Shown in pieces: positions 11,281 to 19,877 of a DNA stretch of 64,000 nucleotides (position 1 is the first letter of the stretch; each line of letters starts with the position of its first letter). The notes below the pieces were generated by a model. It worked only from the letters and a program-made list of their open reading frames with translations. It made no database searches and was not told the DNA's origin. The stretch comes from Dactylosporangium vinaceum (GTDB taxonomy: Bacteria; Actinomycetota; Actinomycetes; Mycobacteriales; Micromonosporaceae): positions 7,378,001 through 7,442,000 of the forward strand of contig NZ_CP061913.1 of NCBI RefSeq assembly GCF_019904175.1, given 5' to 3'. The position numbers and the translations under genes were made by a program.

Positions 11281-12284
11281 CAGTGCCCGCCGGCCGGGAT
11301 GTGCTCGACGCGCAGCCGCCGCCGGAACACCCAGTAGGTCCACGCCTGGTAGGCCAGCACGATCGGGGTGAAGCACACCGCGACCCACGTCATGACCTTC
11401 AGCGTGTACGGCGTCGAGGCCGCGTTGGTCGTCGTGAGCGAGTCGCCCCCGGCGAGGGTCGTCGGCATGACGTCGGGGAAGAGCGTGACGAACAGCGCGG
11501 CGACCGCGAGCACGATTGTCGCGCCGGTGCAGATGAACGCCCACCCCTCGCGGCGGGCCCGGGCCGCGAGCACGCCCGCGATGAGGGCGGCCGCGGCCGC
11601 GCCGGACAGCACCCAGCCCCAGACGTCGCTGTGGGTCAGCTGCGTCCACAGCAGGAACCCGGCGGCGAGGACCACGGCCGGCACGGCGACCCGCACGGCC
11701 ACGGCACCGGCCCGCGCCCGGATCTCGCCGTCGGTCTTCAGGGCCAGGAACACGGCGCCGTGCAGCAGGAACAGGCTCGTCGTGGTGAGGCCGCCGACGA
11801 GTGCGTAGGGGTTGAGGAGGTTGAAGAACCCGCCGACGTACTCGTGCTCGGCGCTGATCGGCACCCCGCGCACGATGTTGCCGAACGCGACGCCCCACAG
11901 GACCGCGGGCACGATGCTGCCGCCGATGATCGCCCAGTCCCAGTACCGCTTCCACTGTGGACTGTCGGACTTCCCGCGGTATTCGAACGCGAGCCCCCGC
12001 AGGATGAGCGCGACGAGGATCAGCAGCAGCGGCAGGTAGAAGCCGGAGAACAGGGTGGCGTACCACTCGGGGAACGCGGCGAACGTGGCACCGCCGGCGA
12101 CGAGCAGCCACACCTCGTTGCCGTCCCAGACGGGGCCGATGGTGTTGATGAGCAGCCGGCGCTCGCGGTCGTCGCGGCCGAGGACCGGCAGCAGCATGCC
12201 GACGCCGAAGTCGAAGCCCTCGAGCAGGAAGTACCCGCACCAGAGCACGGCGATGAGGATGAACCAGACGGTGGTGAGCTCCAT
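11280..12284 (-). CDS. cydB: Cytochrome bd ubiquinol/menaquinol oxidase subunit II
   Basis: The 334-residue membrane protein begins MELTTVWFILIAVLWCGYFLLEGFDFGVGML, the diagnostic CydB N terminus, with IGPVWDGNEVWLL following. Eight or nine membrane helices are visible. Together with CydA it reduces oxygen to water at the membrane with very high oxygen affinity, without proton pumping. The gene begins 18 bases after the cydA stop and ends inside the cydD start codon. It is expected to be induced under low oxygen with the rest of the operon. Confidence 0.96.
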   Translation of the reverse strand: MELTTVWFILIAVLWCGYFLLEGFDFGVGMLLPVLGRDDRERRLLINTIGPVWDGNEVWLLVAGGATFAAFPEWYATLFSGFYLPLLLILVALILRGLAFEYRGKSDSPQWKRYWDWAIIGGSIVPAVLWGVAFGNIVRGVPISAEHEYVGGFFNLLNPYALVGGLTTTSLFLLHGAVFLALKTDGEIRARAGAVAVRVAVPAVVLAAGFLLWTQLTHSDVWGWVLSGAAAAALIAGVLAARARREGWAFICTGATIVLAVAALFVTLFPDVMPTTLAGGDSLTTTNAASTPYTLKVMTWVAVCFTPIVLAYQAWTYWVFRRRLRVEHIPAGGH

Positions 12285-12302
12285 GAGAGTGCCTCCCTTC
12301 GA

Positions 12303-13709
12303 TCAGTACGCGAACGCGAGCGGGCGGTCCGAATCGTCCGCGGCGTCATCTTCCTCGCCGGGTACGACATTTTCCGGCGCCCCGGCCCTGGCGTAGCGCA
12401 GCATGAGCATCAGCTCGATGACCGCGAGCCCGCCGTACAGCAGCGTCAGCAGGACTACCGAGAACGCGGCCTGGCTCGTGGCCACCGACGGCGACACGCT
12501 GTCCGCGGTCTTGAACATCCCGAACACCGTCCACGGCTGCCGCCCGACCTCGGTGAAGATCCAGCCGAACGAGTTGGCGAGCAAGGGCATGGCCACTGTG
12601 GACACTGCCGCGATCCACAGCCAGCGCCCGCCCGGCAGCCGCCCCTTGCGGGTGCTCCAGAGCGCCAGCGCGGCGATCGCCATGGTCAGGACACCGAAGC
12701 CGATCATCAGGCGGAAGGACCAGTACGTGACCGGCACGTAGGGCACGTAGTCGCCGGAGCCGTACTTCGCCGCATACTCCTGCTGCAGATCGTTGATGCC
12801 CTCGACCTCGCCCTGCGGGTCGGCGGTCGCCATGAAGGACAGCAGCGACGGGATCCGCACGCTGTACACCTCGTCGCGCCCGTCGAGCGACCCGATGGTG
12901 AAGATGGAGAACGACGCCGGCTTGCTGGTGTCGTACAGCGCCTCGGCCGCCGCCATCTTCATCGGCTGCTGCTCCGTCATGACCCGGGCCTGCAGGTCGC
13001 CGGTGATGAGCACGGCCACGCCGGAGATCAGGACCACCCAGGCGCCGAGCTTCAGCCCGGGCCGGAACACCTCGATCTGGTTGCGCCTGCGCAGATGCCA
13101 GGCACTCACCGCGAGCAGCAGCGCGCCCGCGGTCAGGAAACACGCGGCGATCGTGTGCGGGAACGTGACAAGGGCGGTGCTGTTCGTCAGCACGGCCGTG
13201 ATGTCGGTGAGCTCCGCCCGGCCGCGCGCGGCGTTCATCGTGTAGCCGACCGGGTGTTGCATCCAGGAGTTCGCGGCCAGGATGAAGTACGCCGACAGCA
13301 TGGTCCCGATCGACGCGATCCAGATCGTGGCCAGGTGGACCCGCTTCGGCAGCCGGTCCCAGCCGAAGATCCACAGGCCGAGGAACGTCGACTCCAGGAA
13401 GAACGCCAGCAGCCCCTCGATCGCCAGCGGCGCGCCGAAGATGTCGCCGACGAACCGCGAATAGGCGCTCCAGTTCATCCCGAACTGGAACTCCTGCACG
13501 ATGCCGGTGACGACGCCCATCGCAAAGTTGATCAGGAACAGCTTGCCCCAGAACTTCGTGGCCCGCAGGTACTGCTCCTTGCCGGTGCGCACCCACGCCG
13601 TCTGCAGTCCGGCGACGAGCGCCGAGAGCCCGATCGTGATCGGCACGAAGATGAAGTGGTACACGGTGGTGATCGCGAACTGCCACCGCGCCAGGTCGAG
13701 CTTGTCCAT
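12303..13709 (-). CDS. cydA: Cytochrome bd oxidase subunit I
   Basis: The 468-residue protein starts MDKLDLARWQFAITTVYHFIFVPITIG, with His18 in the place of the conserved heme b595 ligand. FPHTIAACFLTAGA carries the second heme histidine, and the quinol-binding loop is recognised from MTEQQPMKMAAAEALYDT and the later YVPVTYWSFRLMIGFG. GWIFTEVGRQPWTVFG is the conserved helix near the C terminus. The Q-loop is of the short type usual in actinobacteria. A DosR-type box lies 35 bases upstream of the start codon, exactly the spacing seen for hpf, so hypoxic control of cydABDC by DevR is likely. Confidence 0.96.
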   Translation of the reverse strand: MDKLDLARWQFAITTVYHFIFVPITIGLSALVAGLQTAWVRTGKEQYLRATKFWGKLFLINFAMGVVTGIVQEFQFGMNWSAYSRFVGDIFGAPLAIEGLLAFFLESTFLGLWIFGWDRLPKRVHLATIWIASIGTMLSAYFILAANSWMQHPVGYTMNAARGRAELTDITAVLTNSTALVTFPHTIAACFLTAGALLLAVSAWHLRRRNQIEVFRPGLKLGAWVVLISGVAVLITGDLQARVMTEQQPMKMAAAEALYDTSKPASFSIFTIGSLDGRDEVYSVRIPSLLSFMATADPQGEVEGINDLQQEYAAKYGSGDYVPYVPVTYWSFRLMIGFGVLTMAIAALALWSTRKGRLPGGRWLWIAAVSTVAMPLLANSFGWIFTEVGRQPWTVFGMFKTADSVSPSVATSQAAFSVVLLTLLYGGLAVIELMLMLRYARAGAPENVVPGEEDDAADDSDRPLAFAY

Positions 13710-13743
13710 GCCGCGATTCTGTTGCGGGCCGACGACACCGAGG

Positions 13744-13758
13744 AGGGCCGAAGGTCAC
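13744..13758 (-). promoter_or_regulatory. DosR/DevR-type box upstream of cydA
   Basis: AGGGCCGAAGGTCAC (plus-strand reading) lies 35-49 bases upstream of the cydA start and overlaps the hpf stop codon. It is identical over 13 of 15 positions with the hpf/devR box (14521-14535), and both are at the same distance from the start codon they serve. This conservation in two unrelated surroundings is strong evidence of function. Confidence 0.72.
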
Positions 13759-14486
13759 TTCCGCAACGGGACTTTCTCCATCGAGGCGGGCGAGACAAGC
13801 CCGATGCCGCCGTCGTAGCGCCGGTACATCAGGTTGCCCCGCCCGGTCGACGAGTCCGTGAAGAACAGGAACGGCAGCCAGCCCTCGGTCATCCGCCCGG
13901 CCGCCGCGTCCGGTGCGAGCACGGGCGGGCGCCGGGGGTTGACAGTCGGCGCGGGTGCGCCGGCGGCGCGCGGCGGGTGCATGCTGCGCTGCCGGGTCAG
14001 CTGCAGCCCCGTCGGCCCGGCCCGGTGCACGACGGCGTCCTCACCCGTGGCGCTGTCGATGAAGAGGTACGCGTCATAGTCCATGGCCGCCAGGTGCGCG
14101 GCGGCCTGGCACACGCTCTGGCGGTGCAGCCGGGGGGATTTCACACGGGAAATCACCGGGCGTCCCGGCACCGCGAGCGGCCGCCGCTCCGGATCGGGCC
14201 ACGGCCACGGCTCCCAGCTCGTCGACAGCCGCCGCACCTGCCGGTCCAGACGCGCGGCACCGGCGGCGAGGGCCTCGGCGGGGTCACGGCCGGCGACCTG
14301 GATGCGCGCCGGCGCCCCGAACAGCCGCAGATTGGCCTGGACCAGCATCGGGCCGCCGGGCGCGGCCGCCCCGGTGACCCGCAGCCGCAGGTCGTCGTCG
14401 AGCCGGTGCCGGGTCGAGAGGGCACTGAACAGGGCCTCGGCGGCGGTGCGCTCGTGCGGGCGCAGCCCGCGCACGGTGAGCTTCAT
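13755..14486 (-). CDS. hpf: Long-type ribosome hibernation promoting factor with two C-terminal domains
   Basis: The 243-residue protein has an N-terminal S30AE/HPF-like domain (about 1-100) and two copies of the C-terminal dimerisation module. The first contains AAHLAAMDYDAYLFIDSATGEDAVVHR and the second contains PFLFFTDSSTGRGNLMYRRYDGGIGLVSP. Long HPFs dimerise 70S ribosomes into inactive 100S particles; in mycobacteria relatives are DosR-induced during hypoxia. The gene is divergent from devR and shares a DosR-type box 35 bases upstream of the ATG. The ATG at 14486 is preferred to one at 14540, which would place the box inside the coding region. Confidence 0.87.
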   Translation of the reverse strand: MKLTVRGLRPHERTAAEALFSALSTRHRLDDDLRLRVTGAAAPGGPMLVQANLRLFGAPARIQVAGRDPAEALAAGAARLDRQVRRLSTSWEPWPWPDPERRPLAVPGRPVISRVKSPRLHRQSVCQAAAHLAAMDYDAYLFIDSATGEDAVVHRAGPTGLQLTRQRSMHPPRAAGAPAPTVNPRRPPVLAPDAAAGRMTEGWLPFLFFTDSSTGRGNLMYRRYDGGIGLVSPASMEKVPLRK

Positions 14487-14520
14487 CCTGCAACCACGCC
14501 AGAAAACGCGCAGCGACGAC

Positions 14521-14535
14521 AGGGCCGAAGGTCCT
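14521..14535. promoter_or_regulatory. DosR/DevR-type box in the hpf-devR divergent promoter
   Basis: AGGGCCGAAGGTCCT lies almost exactly midway between the two divergent starts: 35 bases from the hpf ATG at 14486 and 36 bases from the devR ATG at 14571. One site could serve both genes, giving autoregulation of devR together with induction of hpf. It matches the boxes at 13744 and 7527. Confidence 0.72.
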
Positions 14536-14570
14536 TTCATTCCCGCCCCCGGATTGGGTAAGAATAGGGC

Positions 14571-15209
14571 ATGATCCGGGTGTACCTCCTCGACGACCAC
14601 GAAGTCGTGCGCTTCGGCCTGCGCGAACTGCTCGAGCGCGAGGGCGACATCGAAGTCATCGGCGAGTCCGGCTCCGCCGTCGAGGCCGCGCACCGCATTC
14701 CCGCGCTGCGCCCCGACGTCGCCGTGCTCGACGGCCGGCTGCCCGACGGCAGCGGCATCGACGTGTGCCGGGACGTGCGCTCGATCGACCCGACGATCAA
14801 CGCGCTGATCCTGACGTCGTACGACGATGACGAGGCGCTGTTCGCGGCCATCATGGCGGGTGCGGCCGGCTACGTGCTCAAGCAGATCCACGGCACCGAC
14901 CTCGTCGACGCCGTGCGGCGGGTGGCGGCCGGGCAGTCGCTGCTCGACCCCGCGGTGACCGCCCGAGTGCTCGAGCGCATCCGCAACGGCCCGCAGGAGC
15001 CGGACGAGTTCAAGCACCTCACCGAGCAGGAGCGCAAGATCCTGGTGCTGGTGGCCGAAGGGCTCACCAACCGCGAGATCGCCGAACGGATGTTCCTGGC
15101 CGAGAAGACCGTGAAGAACTACGTGTCGAGCCTGCTGGCCAAGCTGGGGCTCGAGCGCCGGACGCAGGCCGCGGTGCTCGCGTCCAAGCTGCTACAAAAG
15201 AAGCCGTGA
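14571..15209 (+). CDS. devR: DevR/DosR-type response regulator (REC plus LuxR HTH)
   Basis: The 212-residue protein has a receiver domain with acidic pair Asp8-Asp9, phospho-acceptor Asp54 (VAVLDGRLPDGSG) and Lys104 (GYVLKQI), then a LuxR-type DNA-binding domain. The recognition region LTNREIAERMFLAEKTVKNY and the following LLAKLGLERRTQAAV are almost identical to those of Mycobacterium tuberculosis DosR. This family activates dormancy genes when oxygen falls. The gene is coupled to devS by a GTGA overlap and is divergent from hpf with a shared box. The identity of the recognition helix supports reading of DosR-like boxes. Confidence 0.94.
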   Translation: MIRVYLLDDHEVVRFGLRELLEREGDIEVIGESGSAVEAAHRIPALRPDVAVLDGRLPDGSGIDVCRDVRSIDPTINALILTSYDDDEALFAAIMAGAAGYVLKQIHGTDLVDAVRRVAAGQSLLDPAVTARVLERIRNGPQEPDEFKHLTEQERKILVLVAEGLTNREIAERMFLAEKTVKNYVSSLLAKLGLERRTQAAVLASKLLQKKP

Positions 15210-16900
15210 CGTCGCCGCTGCCACTGCCCGAACTCAAGCGTGTCGACCTGGACGCGCTGCTGCAGGAGCTGCACGCCCGGGTCGGCGAGGTGATGACCAG
15301 CCGGGAACAGCTGCGCGCGCTGCTCGACGCGGTCGTCGCGATCGGCTCGGACCTCGATCTGCACAGCACCCTCGAGCGGATCGTGGCCGCGGCGTGCCGG
15401 CTGGCCGACGCCCGGTACGGCGCGCTCGGAGTCATCGGCACCAACCGGATGCTCGTCGAGTTCATCAACCACGGCATCTCCCCGCAGGAGCGGGCCGAGA
15501 TCGGTGAGCTGCCCCGCGGCCACGGCGTGCTCGGCCTGCTGATCGACGAGCCGCGGCCCATCCGCCTCGAGGACATCACGCAGCACCCGCGGGCCTACGG
15601 GTTCCCGGCCAACCACCCGCCGATGCACAGCTTCCTCGGCGTGCCCGTCCGCATCCGCGACCAGGTGTTCGGCAACCTGTACCTCGCGGAGAAGCGCGGC
15701 GGCGAGCAGTTCACCCAGGACGACGAGGACCTGGTCGTGGCCCTGTCGATCGCAGCCGGCGCCGCGGTGGACAACGCCCGGCTCTTCGCCCAGGCGCAGC
15801 GGCGGCAGCGCTGGCTGGCGGCGGCGGCCGAGATCACGTCGGTGCTGCTGGGCGAGATCCGCCGCACCGAGGCCCTGGAGCTCGTCGCGACCCGGGCCCG
15901 CGAGGTGGCCGAGGCCGAGCTGGCGATGGTGCTCCTGTGCACGTCGCAGGAGGGTGAGGCCGACGACCGGCTGGTGGTCGAGGTCGCCGTCGGCGGCCCG
16001 GCCGACGCGTCCGGCTGGTCGATCCCGATCGCCGGCAGCGACTTCGCCGAGGTGCTGGAGCACCGCCACGTGGCCGTCGTGACCGACCTCGGCGCGGCCG
16101 CGAACTGGCCGATCCTGCTGCCGACCGGCACCGCCCTGCTGGTGCCGCTCGCGGTCAACCGGATCTCCCTGGGCGCGCTGGTGGTCGCGTTCGGCAAGGA
16201 GCACTCGCCGATCACCGACGGCCTGGAGCTGGCCATGGTGGAGACGTTCGCCGGGCAGGCCGCCCTCGCCCTGGAGCGGGCCCGGGCCCAGGACGAACGG
16301 GAGATGCTGGCCGTCGTCGGCGACCGCGAGCGCATCGCCCGCGACCTGCACGACGTGGTCATCCAGCGGCTGTTCGCGGCCGGGATGCAGCTGCAGGGCG
16401 CGGCCTACCGCAGCTCGCAGGACGACGTCCGGGAGCGCATCGGCCGGGTGACCGACGACCTGGACACCACGATCCGGGAGATCCGCGGCGCCATCTTCGA
16501 GCTGCGCGGCGCGGCCGGCCACAGCCTGCGCAAGGCCCTGCGCGACCTGGTCGACGAGGCCGCCGAGTCCCTGGGCTTCCGCCCCGCCCTGCGCATCGAC
16601 GGCCCTATCGACACCGCCGTTCCAGATGCCCAAAGGACGGCTCTGCTGGCGGTACTGCGAGAGTCCCTCTCCAACGTCGCGAAGCACGCCCGGGCCACGT
16701 CGGTCCGCGTGCTCGTCGCGGCCGGCGGCGGCTCCCTGGACCTGGCCGTCGAGGACGACGGTGTCGGACCGGCCGCCGCGGGCTCCTCCGGCCACGGCCT
16801 GCCGAACATGCGTGCGCGGGCCTCCGACCTGGGCGGCGAGTGCACCGTCGCCGCGGCGGAGACCCGCGGCACGCGAGTTGCGTGGAAGGTCCCGATCTGA
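15206..16900 (+). CDS. devS: DevS/DosT-type GAF-GAF sensor histidine kinase, probable heme sensor
   Basis: The 564-residue cytoplasmic kinase has two GAF domains (about 35-195 and 210-360), a HisKA_3 helix with phospho-acceptor His382 (RIARDLHDVVIQRLF) and an HPK7-type ATPase domain (ESLSNVAKHA, VEDDGVG). In GAF-A the stretch YGFPANHPPMHSFLGVPVRI places His137 at the position of the proximal heme ligand His149 of mycobacterial DevS. The protein is therefore likely to bind heme and to sense O2, NO, CO or redox state. It starts with GTG inside the devR stop. It would phosphorylate Asp54 of DevR. Confidence 0.93.
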   Translation: MTSPLPLPELKRVDLDALLQELHARVGEVMTSREQLRALLDAVVAIGSDLDLHSTLERIVAAACRLADARYGALGVIGTNRMLVEFINHGISPQERAEIGELPRGHGVLGLLIDEPRPIRLEDITQHPRAYGFPANHPPMHSFLGVPVRIRDQVFGNLYLAEKRGGEQFTQDDEDLVVALSIAAGAAVDNARLFAQAQRRQRWLAAAAEITSVLLGEIRRTEALELVATRAREVAEAELAMVLLCTSQEGEADDRLVVEVAVGGPADASGWSIPIAGSDFAEVLEHRHVAVVTDLGAAANWPILLPTGTALLVPLAVNRISLGALVVAFGKEHSPITDGLELAMVETFAGQAALALERARAQDEREMLAVVGDRERIARDLHDVVIQRLFAAGMQLQGAAYRSSQDDVRERIGRVTDDLDTTIREIRGAIFELRGAAGHSLRKALRDLVDEAAESLGFRPALRIDGPIDTAVPDAQRTALLAVLRESLSNVAKHARATSVRVLVAAGGGSLDLAVEDDGVGPAAAGSSGHGLPNMRARASDLGGECTVAAAETRGTRVAWKVPI

Positions 16901-16904
16901 GTCG

Positions 16905-16935
16905 GCCGTTATTGCAGGTAGTTGGCAATAGCGGC
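16905..16935. terminator. Stem-loop after devS
   Basis: GCCGTTATTGC (16905-16915) pairs with GCAATAGCGGC (16925-16935) over 11 bp with one G-T wobble and a 9-base loop, four bases after the devS stop. It lies between two convergent genes and is the first of two hairpins there. Confidence 0.65.
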
Positions 16936-16952
16936 TGTGTTGCAGGCCCGCG

Positions 16953-16994
16953 GCGGCGTCCGGTGATGGTCCTCAGCTGTGAACCGGACGCCGC
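16953..16994. terminator. Second stem-loop between convergent genes
   Basis: GCGGCGTCCGGT (16953-16964) and ACCGGACGCCGC (16983-16994) form a perfect 12-bp stem with an 18-base loop. With the hairpin at 16905 it probably terminates transcription from both the devS side and the minus-strand gene ending at 17010. No U-tract follows, as is common in GC-rich actinobacteria. Confidence 0.6.
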
Positions 16995-17009
16995 GGTCGC
17001 GCGCCACCG

Positions 17010-17519
17010 TCAGGACGCGCTCGGCGTCGGAGCTGTCGTCGTCGCAGGGGGCGCTACCGTCGTCGGCACCGGGGCCGGGGGGCGCCTGTCACCCGGGCGG
17101 CCGTACCCCGGGCCGTATCCCGGGCCGGGGCCGGGGCCGCGGTTGTCGCGCGGGTCGCCGCCCCGGTAGTAGCCGTCGCGTCCGTCCCGGTCGAAGCGGC
17201 TGTGCCCGGGCGGGCCGTGGTGCCCGAAGGCCAGGGCGCCGATGGCGACCACACCTCCACCCAGGCAGCAGCCGACCACCAGCGCGACGAGCGCGATCAG
17301 CAGTCCGCCGCGCCGCCCGCCGCGGGGCCACCCGCCCCAGCCCGGCCGCCCGCCCCAGGGCCGGCCCGGCGGCGGGGGTGGCGGCGGCGGTGTGGGTGCG
17401 GCCGCCGGCGCGGCCGGAGGAGCCTCCGCCGCGGTGGCCACCGGCACCTCGGCGCCGACCGGCCCGGCCGCCGGCGGGGCGACCGGCGGCTCCACCGGTT
17501 TCGAAGGTTCTTCACTCAT
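17010..17519 (-). CDS. Pro/Gly-rich single-pass membrane protein of unknown function
   Basis: The 169-residue protein starts MSEEPSKPVEPPV. An acidic, Pro/Ala-rich cytoplasmic segment containing an eight-proline run (TPPPPPPPPGRPW) leads to a Gly/Arg/Trp-rich stretch, one membrane helix (GGLLIALVALVVGCCLGGGVVAIGAL, about residues 73-97) and a hydrophilic, Gly/Pro/Tyr-rich outer tail ending in a Thr/Pro-rich stalk. GGAG precedes the ATG at 17519. It is divergent from an MprAB-like system, which could regulate it as an envelope protein. No enzyme motif is visible and the function is unknown. Confidence 0.7.
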   Translation of the reverse strand: MSEEPSKPVEPPVAPPAAGPVGAEVPVATAAEAPPAAPAAAPTPPPPPPPPGRPWGGRPGWGGWPRGGRRGGLLIALVALVVGCCLGGGVVAIGALAFGHHGPPGHSRFDRDGRDGYYRGGDPRDNRGPGPGPGYGPGYGRPGDRRPPAPVPTTVAPPATTTAPTPSAS

Positions 17520-17701
17520 GACAAGCTCCAAAGGGGTCTGCTGGTCCAACGCAGCCCAGCATCGACCCCCCGCTTAAAGAGTTCCGGCCGACGATCATAA
17601 GAATTGCGTGAGAGACGACCTCTTAGGAATTTCTTAGCCCCGCATCACGGCTGCTCTCACGGGCCGCGGCGATAGTCGGGACCGTGGACGGAGGGGCAGG
17701 C

Positions 17702-18397
17702 GTGCGGATTCTGGTGGTCGACGACGACGCGGCGGTGCGTGACTCGCTCGCGCGGACCCTGCGCTTCGAGGGGTACCAGGTGGACACCGTCCCCGACGGC
17801 GCCCAGGCGCTGCGCGCGGTGAAGGGCCAGGAGCCCGACGCGGTGGTGCTCGACGTCAGCATGCCCGTCCTGGACGGCCTCCAGGCGTGCCGCGAGCTGC
17901 GGGCCGAGGGCGTCCTCGTGCCGGTCCTGATGCTCACCGCGCGCGACAGCGTCGGCGACCGGGTGGCCGGCCTCGACGCGGGCGCCGACGACTACCTCGT
18001 GAAGCCCTTCGCCCTGCAGGAGCTGCTCGCCCGCCTGCGTGCCCTGCTGCGCCGCGCCCAGCGCCCGGCCGCGAACGGCACCGCCGCCGACGGCCGGCTG
18101 CAGTTCGCCGACCTGCGCCTCGACCCGCAGACCCGCGAGGTGTGGCGCGGCACCCGCCCGCTGCGCCTGACCCGCACCGAGTTCTCGATCCTCGAGGTGT
18201 TCCTGCGGCACCCCCGCCAGGTGCTGACCCGCGACGTGCTGTTCGAGCACGTATGGGGCTACGACTTCGGCGAGACGAGCAACAGCATTCACGTGTACCT
18301 CGGGTACCTGCGCCGCAAACTGGAGACCGACGGCGAGTCACGCCTGCTGCACACCGTCCGCGGTGTCGGCTTCGTCCTCCGCGAGGAGCCGCTGTGA
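17702..18397 (+). CDS. mprA: MprA-like OmpR-family response regulator
   Basis: The 231-residue protein begins MRILVVDDDAAVRDSLARTL, has phospho-acceptor Asp in VVLDVSMPVLDGL and the strongly MprA-like stretch LTARDSVGDRVAGLDAGADDYLVKPFALQELLAR, then a winged-helix DNA-binding domain (TRTEFSILEVFLRHPRQVLTRD, HVYLGYLRRKLE). MprAB controls envelope stress and persistence genes in mycobacteria. The GTG at 17702 is chosen because GGAGGGG lies seven bases upstream; an in-frame GTG at 17684 lacks such a site. The sensor kinase follows 70 bases downstream. Confidence 0.88.
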   Translation: MRILVVDDDAAVRDSLARTLRFEGYQVDTVPDGAQALRAVKGQEPDAVVLDVSMPVLDGLQACRELRAEGVLVPVLMLTARDSVGDRVAGLDAGADDYLVKPFALQELLARLRALLRRAQRPAANGTAADGRLQFADLRLDPQTREVWRGTRPLRLTRTEFSILEVFLRHPRQVLTRDVLFEHVWGYDFGETSNSIHVYLGYLRRKLETDGESRLLHTVRGVGFVLREEPL

Positions 18398-18467
18398 CCC
18401 CCTGCGCCCAACCGCCACACGCTGCGGCACCCGACGCCACCCGGCCGGCCCGGCGGAGGGTCGCCCG

Positions 18468-19877
18468 ATGACGCGCTGGTGGAACCGCCGTACGCTGCGG
18501 GACCGGCTCGCGATCCTGGTCACCGGCGCGGTCGCGGTGGCCGTGCTCACCGTGGCCGCCGTCGCGTTCACCGCCGTGTTCGAGATCCAGCACCGGCAGC
18601 TGCAGGCCCAGCTCACCACGGACGCGCAGGCCATCGCCGCCCAGCCGGACCAGTGGCGGGCCGGCGCCGGGCAGCTGCCGGACGTCGACCGTGGACCCGG
18701 TCCCCCCGACGGGCACGGCCCGCCCTGGCACCGGCCGCGCGACCTCGGGACCCGCTGGCAGATCGTCGGCGCCGACGGGGCGGCGGTCAGCGACGCCTCC
18801 TCGCTGCCGATCACCACGTCGGTGCGCCAGGTCCTCACCGGGCGCCGGACGTCGGCCCGCGAGACGGTGGTGCTGAACGGGGAGCGGTACCAGATGCTGA
18901 CCATCCCGGCCCAGGGCGGCGGCGTGGTGCAGGTCGCGATCAGCCAGGACCCGGCCGGCGGCACCCTGGTCCAGCTCAGCGTGCTGCTCGCCCTCGGCAG
19001 CGCGGTCGTGATCACCGGCGCGGCCCTGCTCGGCCGCCGGCTCGCGCGGACCGGCCTGATCCCGGTGTCCCGCCTGGCCGAGGCCGTCGAGGACGTCGCC
19101 GTCACGATGGACCTGACCCGGCCCGTGCCGGTGCACGGCGTCGACGAGATCGCCCGCCTGGGCCGCTCGGTCAACACGATGCTCGGCGCCATCGACGCAT
19201 CCCGCCGGGCCCAGCGCACGCTCGTCGAGGACGCCGGCCACGAGCTGCGTACCCCGCTCACGAGCATCCGCACCAACGTCGAGCTGCTCCTGGCCGTCGA
19301 GCGCCGCCCCGAGCTGGCCCACCGCCTGCCCCCGGAGGAGCGGGCCAAGCTGCTGGCCGACCTGGAGGCCCAGGTCGCCGAGCTGGCCACGCTCACCACC
19401 GAGCTTGTCGAACTGTCCCGCGAGGAGACGACCCGCGAGGAGCCCGAGCCCCTCGACTTCGCCGACGTCGTCGCGGCCGCGGTCGACCGGGTCCGCATCC
19501 GCGCGCCGGGCCAGGCGTTCACCACGAGCCTGTCGCCCGTGCCCGTGCACGGCCGCCCCGGCGAGCTCGAACGGATGGTGGTGAACGTCCTGGACAACGC
19601 GGCGAAGTGGAGCCCACCGGGCGGCACCGTCGCCGTGCACCTGGCCGCCGGCGGCACGCTGACCGTGACCGATCACGGGCCCGGCATCGACGAGGCCGAC
19701 CGCCCCCACGTCTTCGACCGCTTCTACCGCGCGACCGCCGCCCGCGGCCTGCCCGGCTCCGGCCTGGGCCTGGCGATCGTGGCCCAGACCGCGGCTCAGC
19801 ACGGCGGCACGGTCGCGGTCGCCCCCAACACGCCGCAGGGGACGGTCCTGACCATCCGCCTACCGGTCCAGCACTAG
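18468..19877 (+). CDS. mprB: MprB-like membrane sensor histidine kinase
   Basis: The 469-residue kinase starts MTRWWNRRTLRDRLAILVTG after a clear CGGAGGG site. It has membrane helices near 15-40 and 165-185 flanking an extracytoplasmic domain, a HAMP linker, HisKA with the phospho-acceptor in LVEDAGHELRTPLTSIRTN, and an ATPase domain (NVLDNAAKWSPPGG, DHGPGI, GSGLGLAIV). These match the MprB/PhoR-type class I kinases of actinobacteria. It is the evident partner of the upstream MprA-like regulator. Its stop shares the tetranucleotide CTAG with the stop of the convergent TetR gene. Confidence 0.87.
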   Translation: MTRWWNRRTLRDRLAILVTGAVAVAVLTVAAVAFTAVFEIQHRQLQAQLTTDAQAIAAQPDQWRAGAGQLPDVDRGPGPPDGHGPPWHRPRDLGTRWQIVGADGAAVSDASSLPITTSVRQVLTGRRTSARETVVLNGERYQMLTIPAQGGGVVQVAISQDPAGGTLVQLSVLLALGSAVVITGAALLGRRLARTGLIPVSRLAEAVEDVAVTMDLTRPVPVHGVDEIARLGRSVNTMLGAIDASRRAQRTLVEDAGHELRTPLTSIRTNVELLLAVERRPELAHRLPPEERAKLLADLEAQVAELATLTTELVELSREETTREEPEPLDFADVVAAAVDRVRIRAPGQAFTTSLSPVPVHGRPGELERMVVNVLDNAAKWSPPGGTVAVHLAAGGTLTVTDHGPGIDEADRPHVFDRFYRATAARGLPGSGLGLAIVAQTAAQHGGTVAVAPNTPQGTVLTIRLPVQH

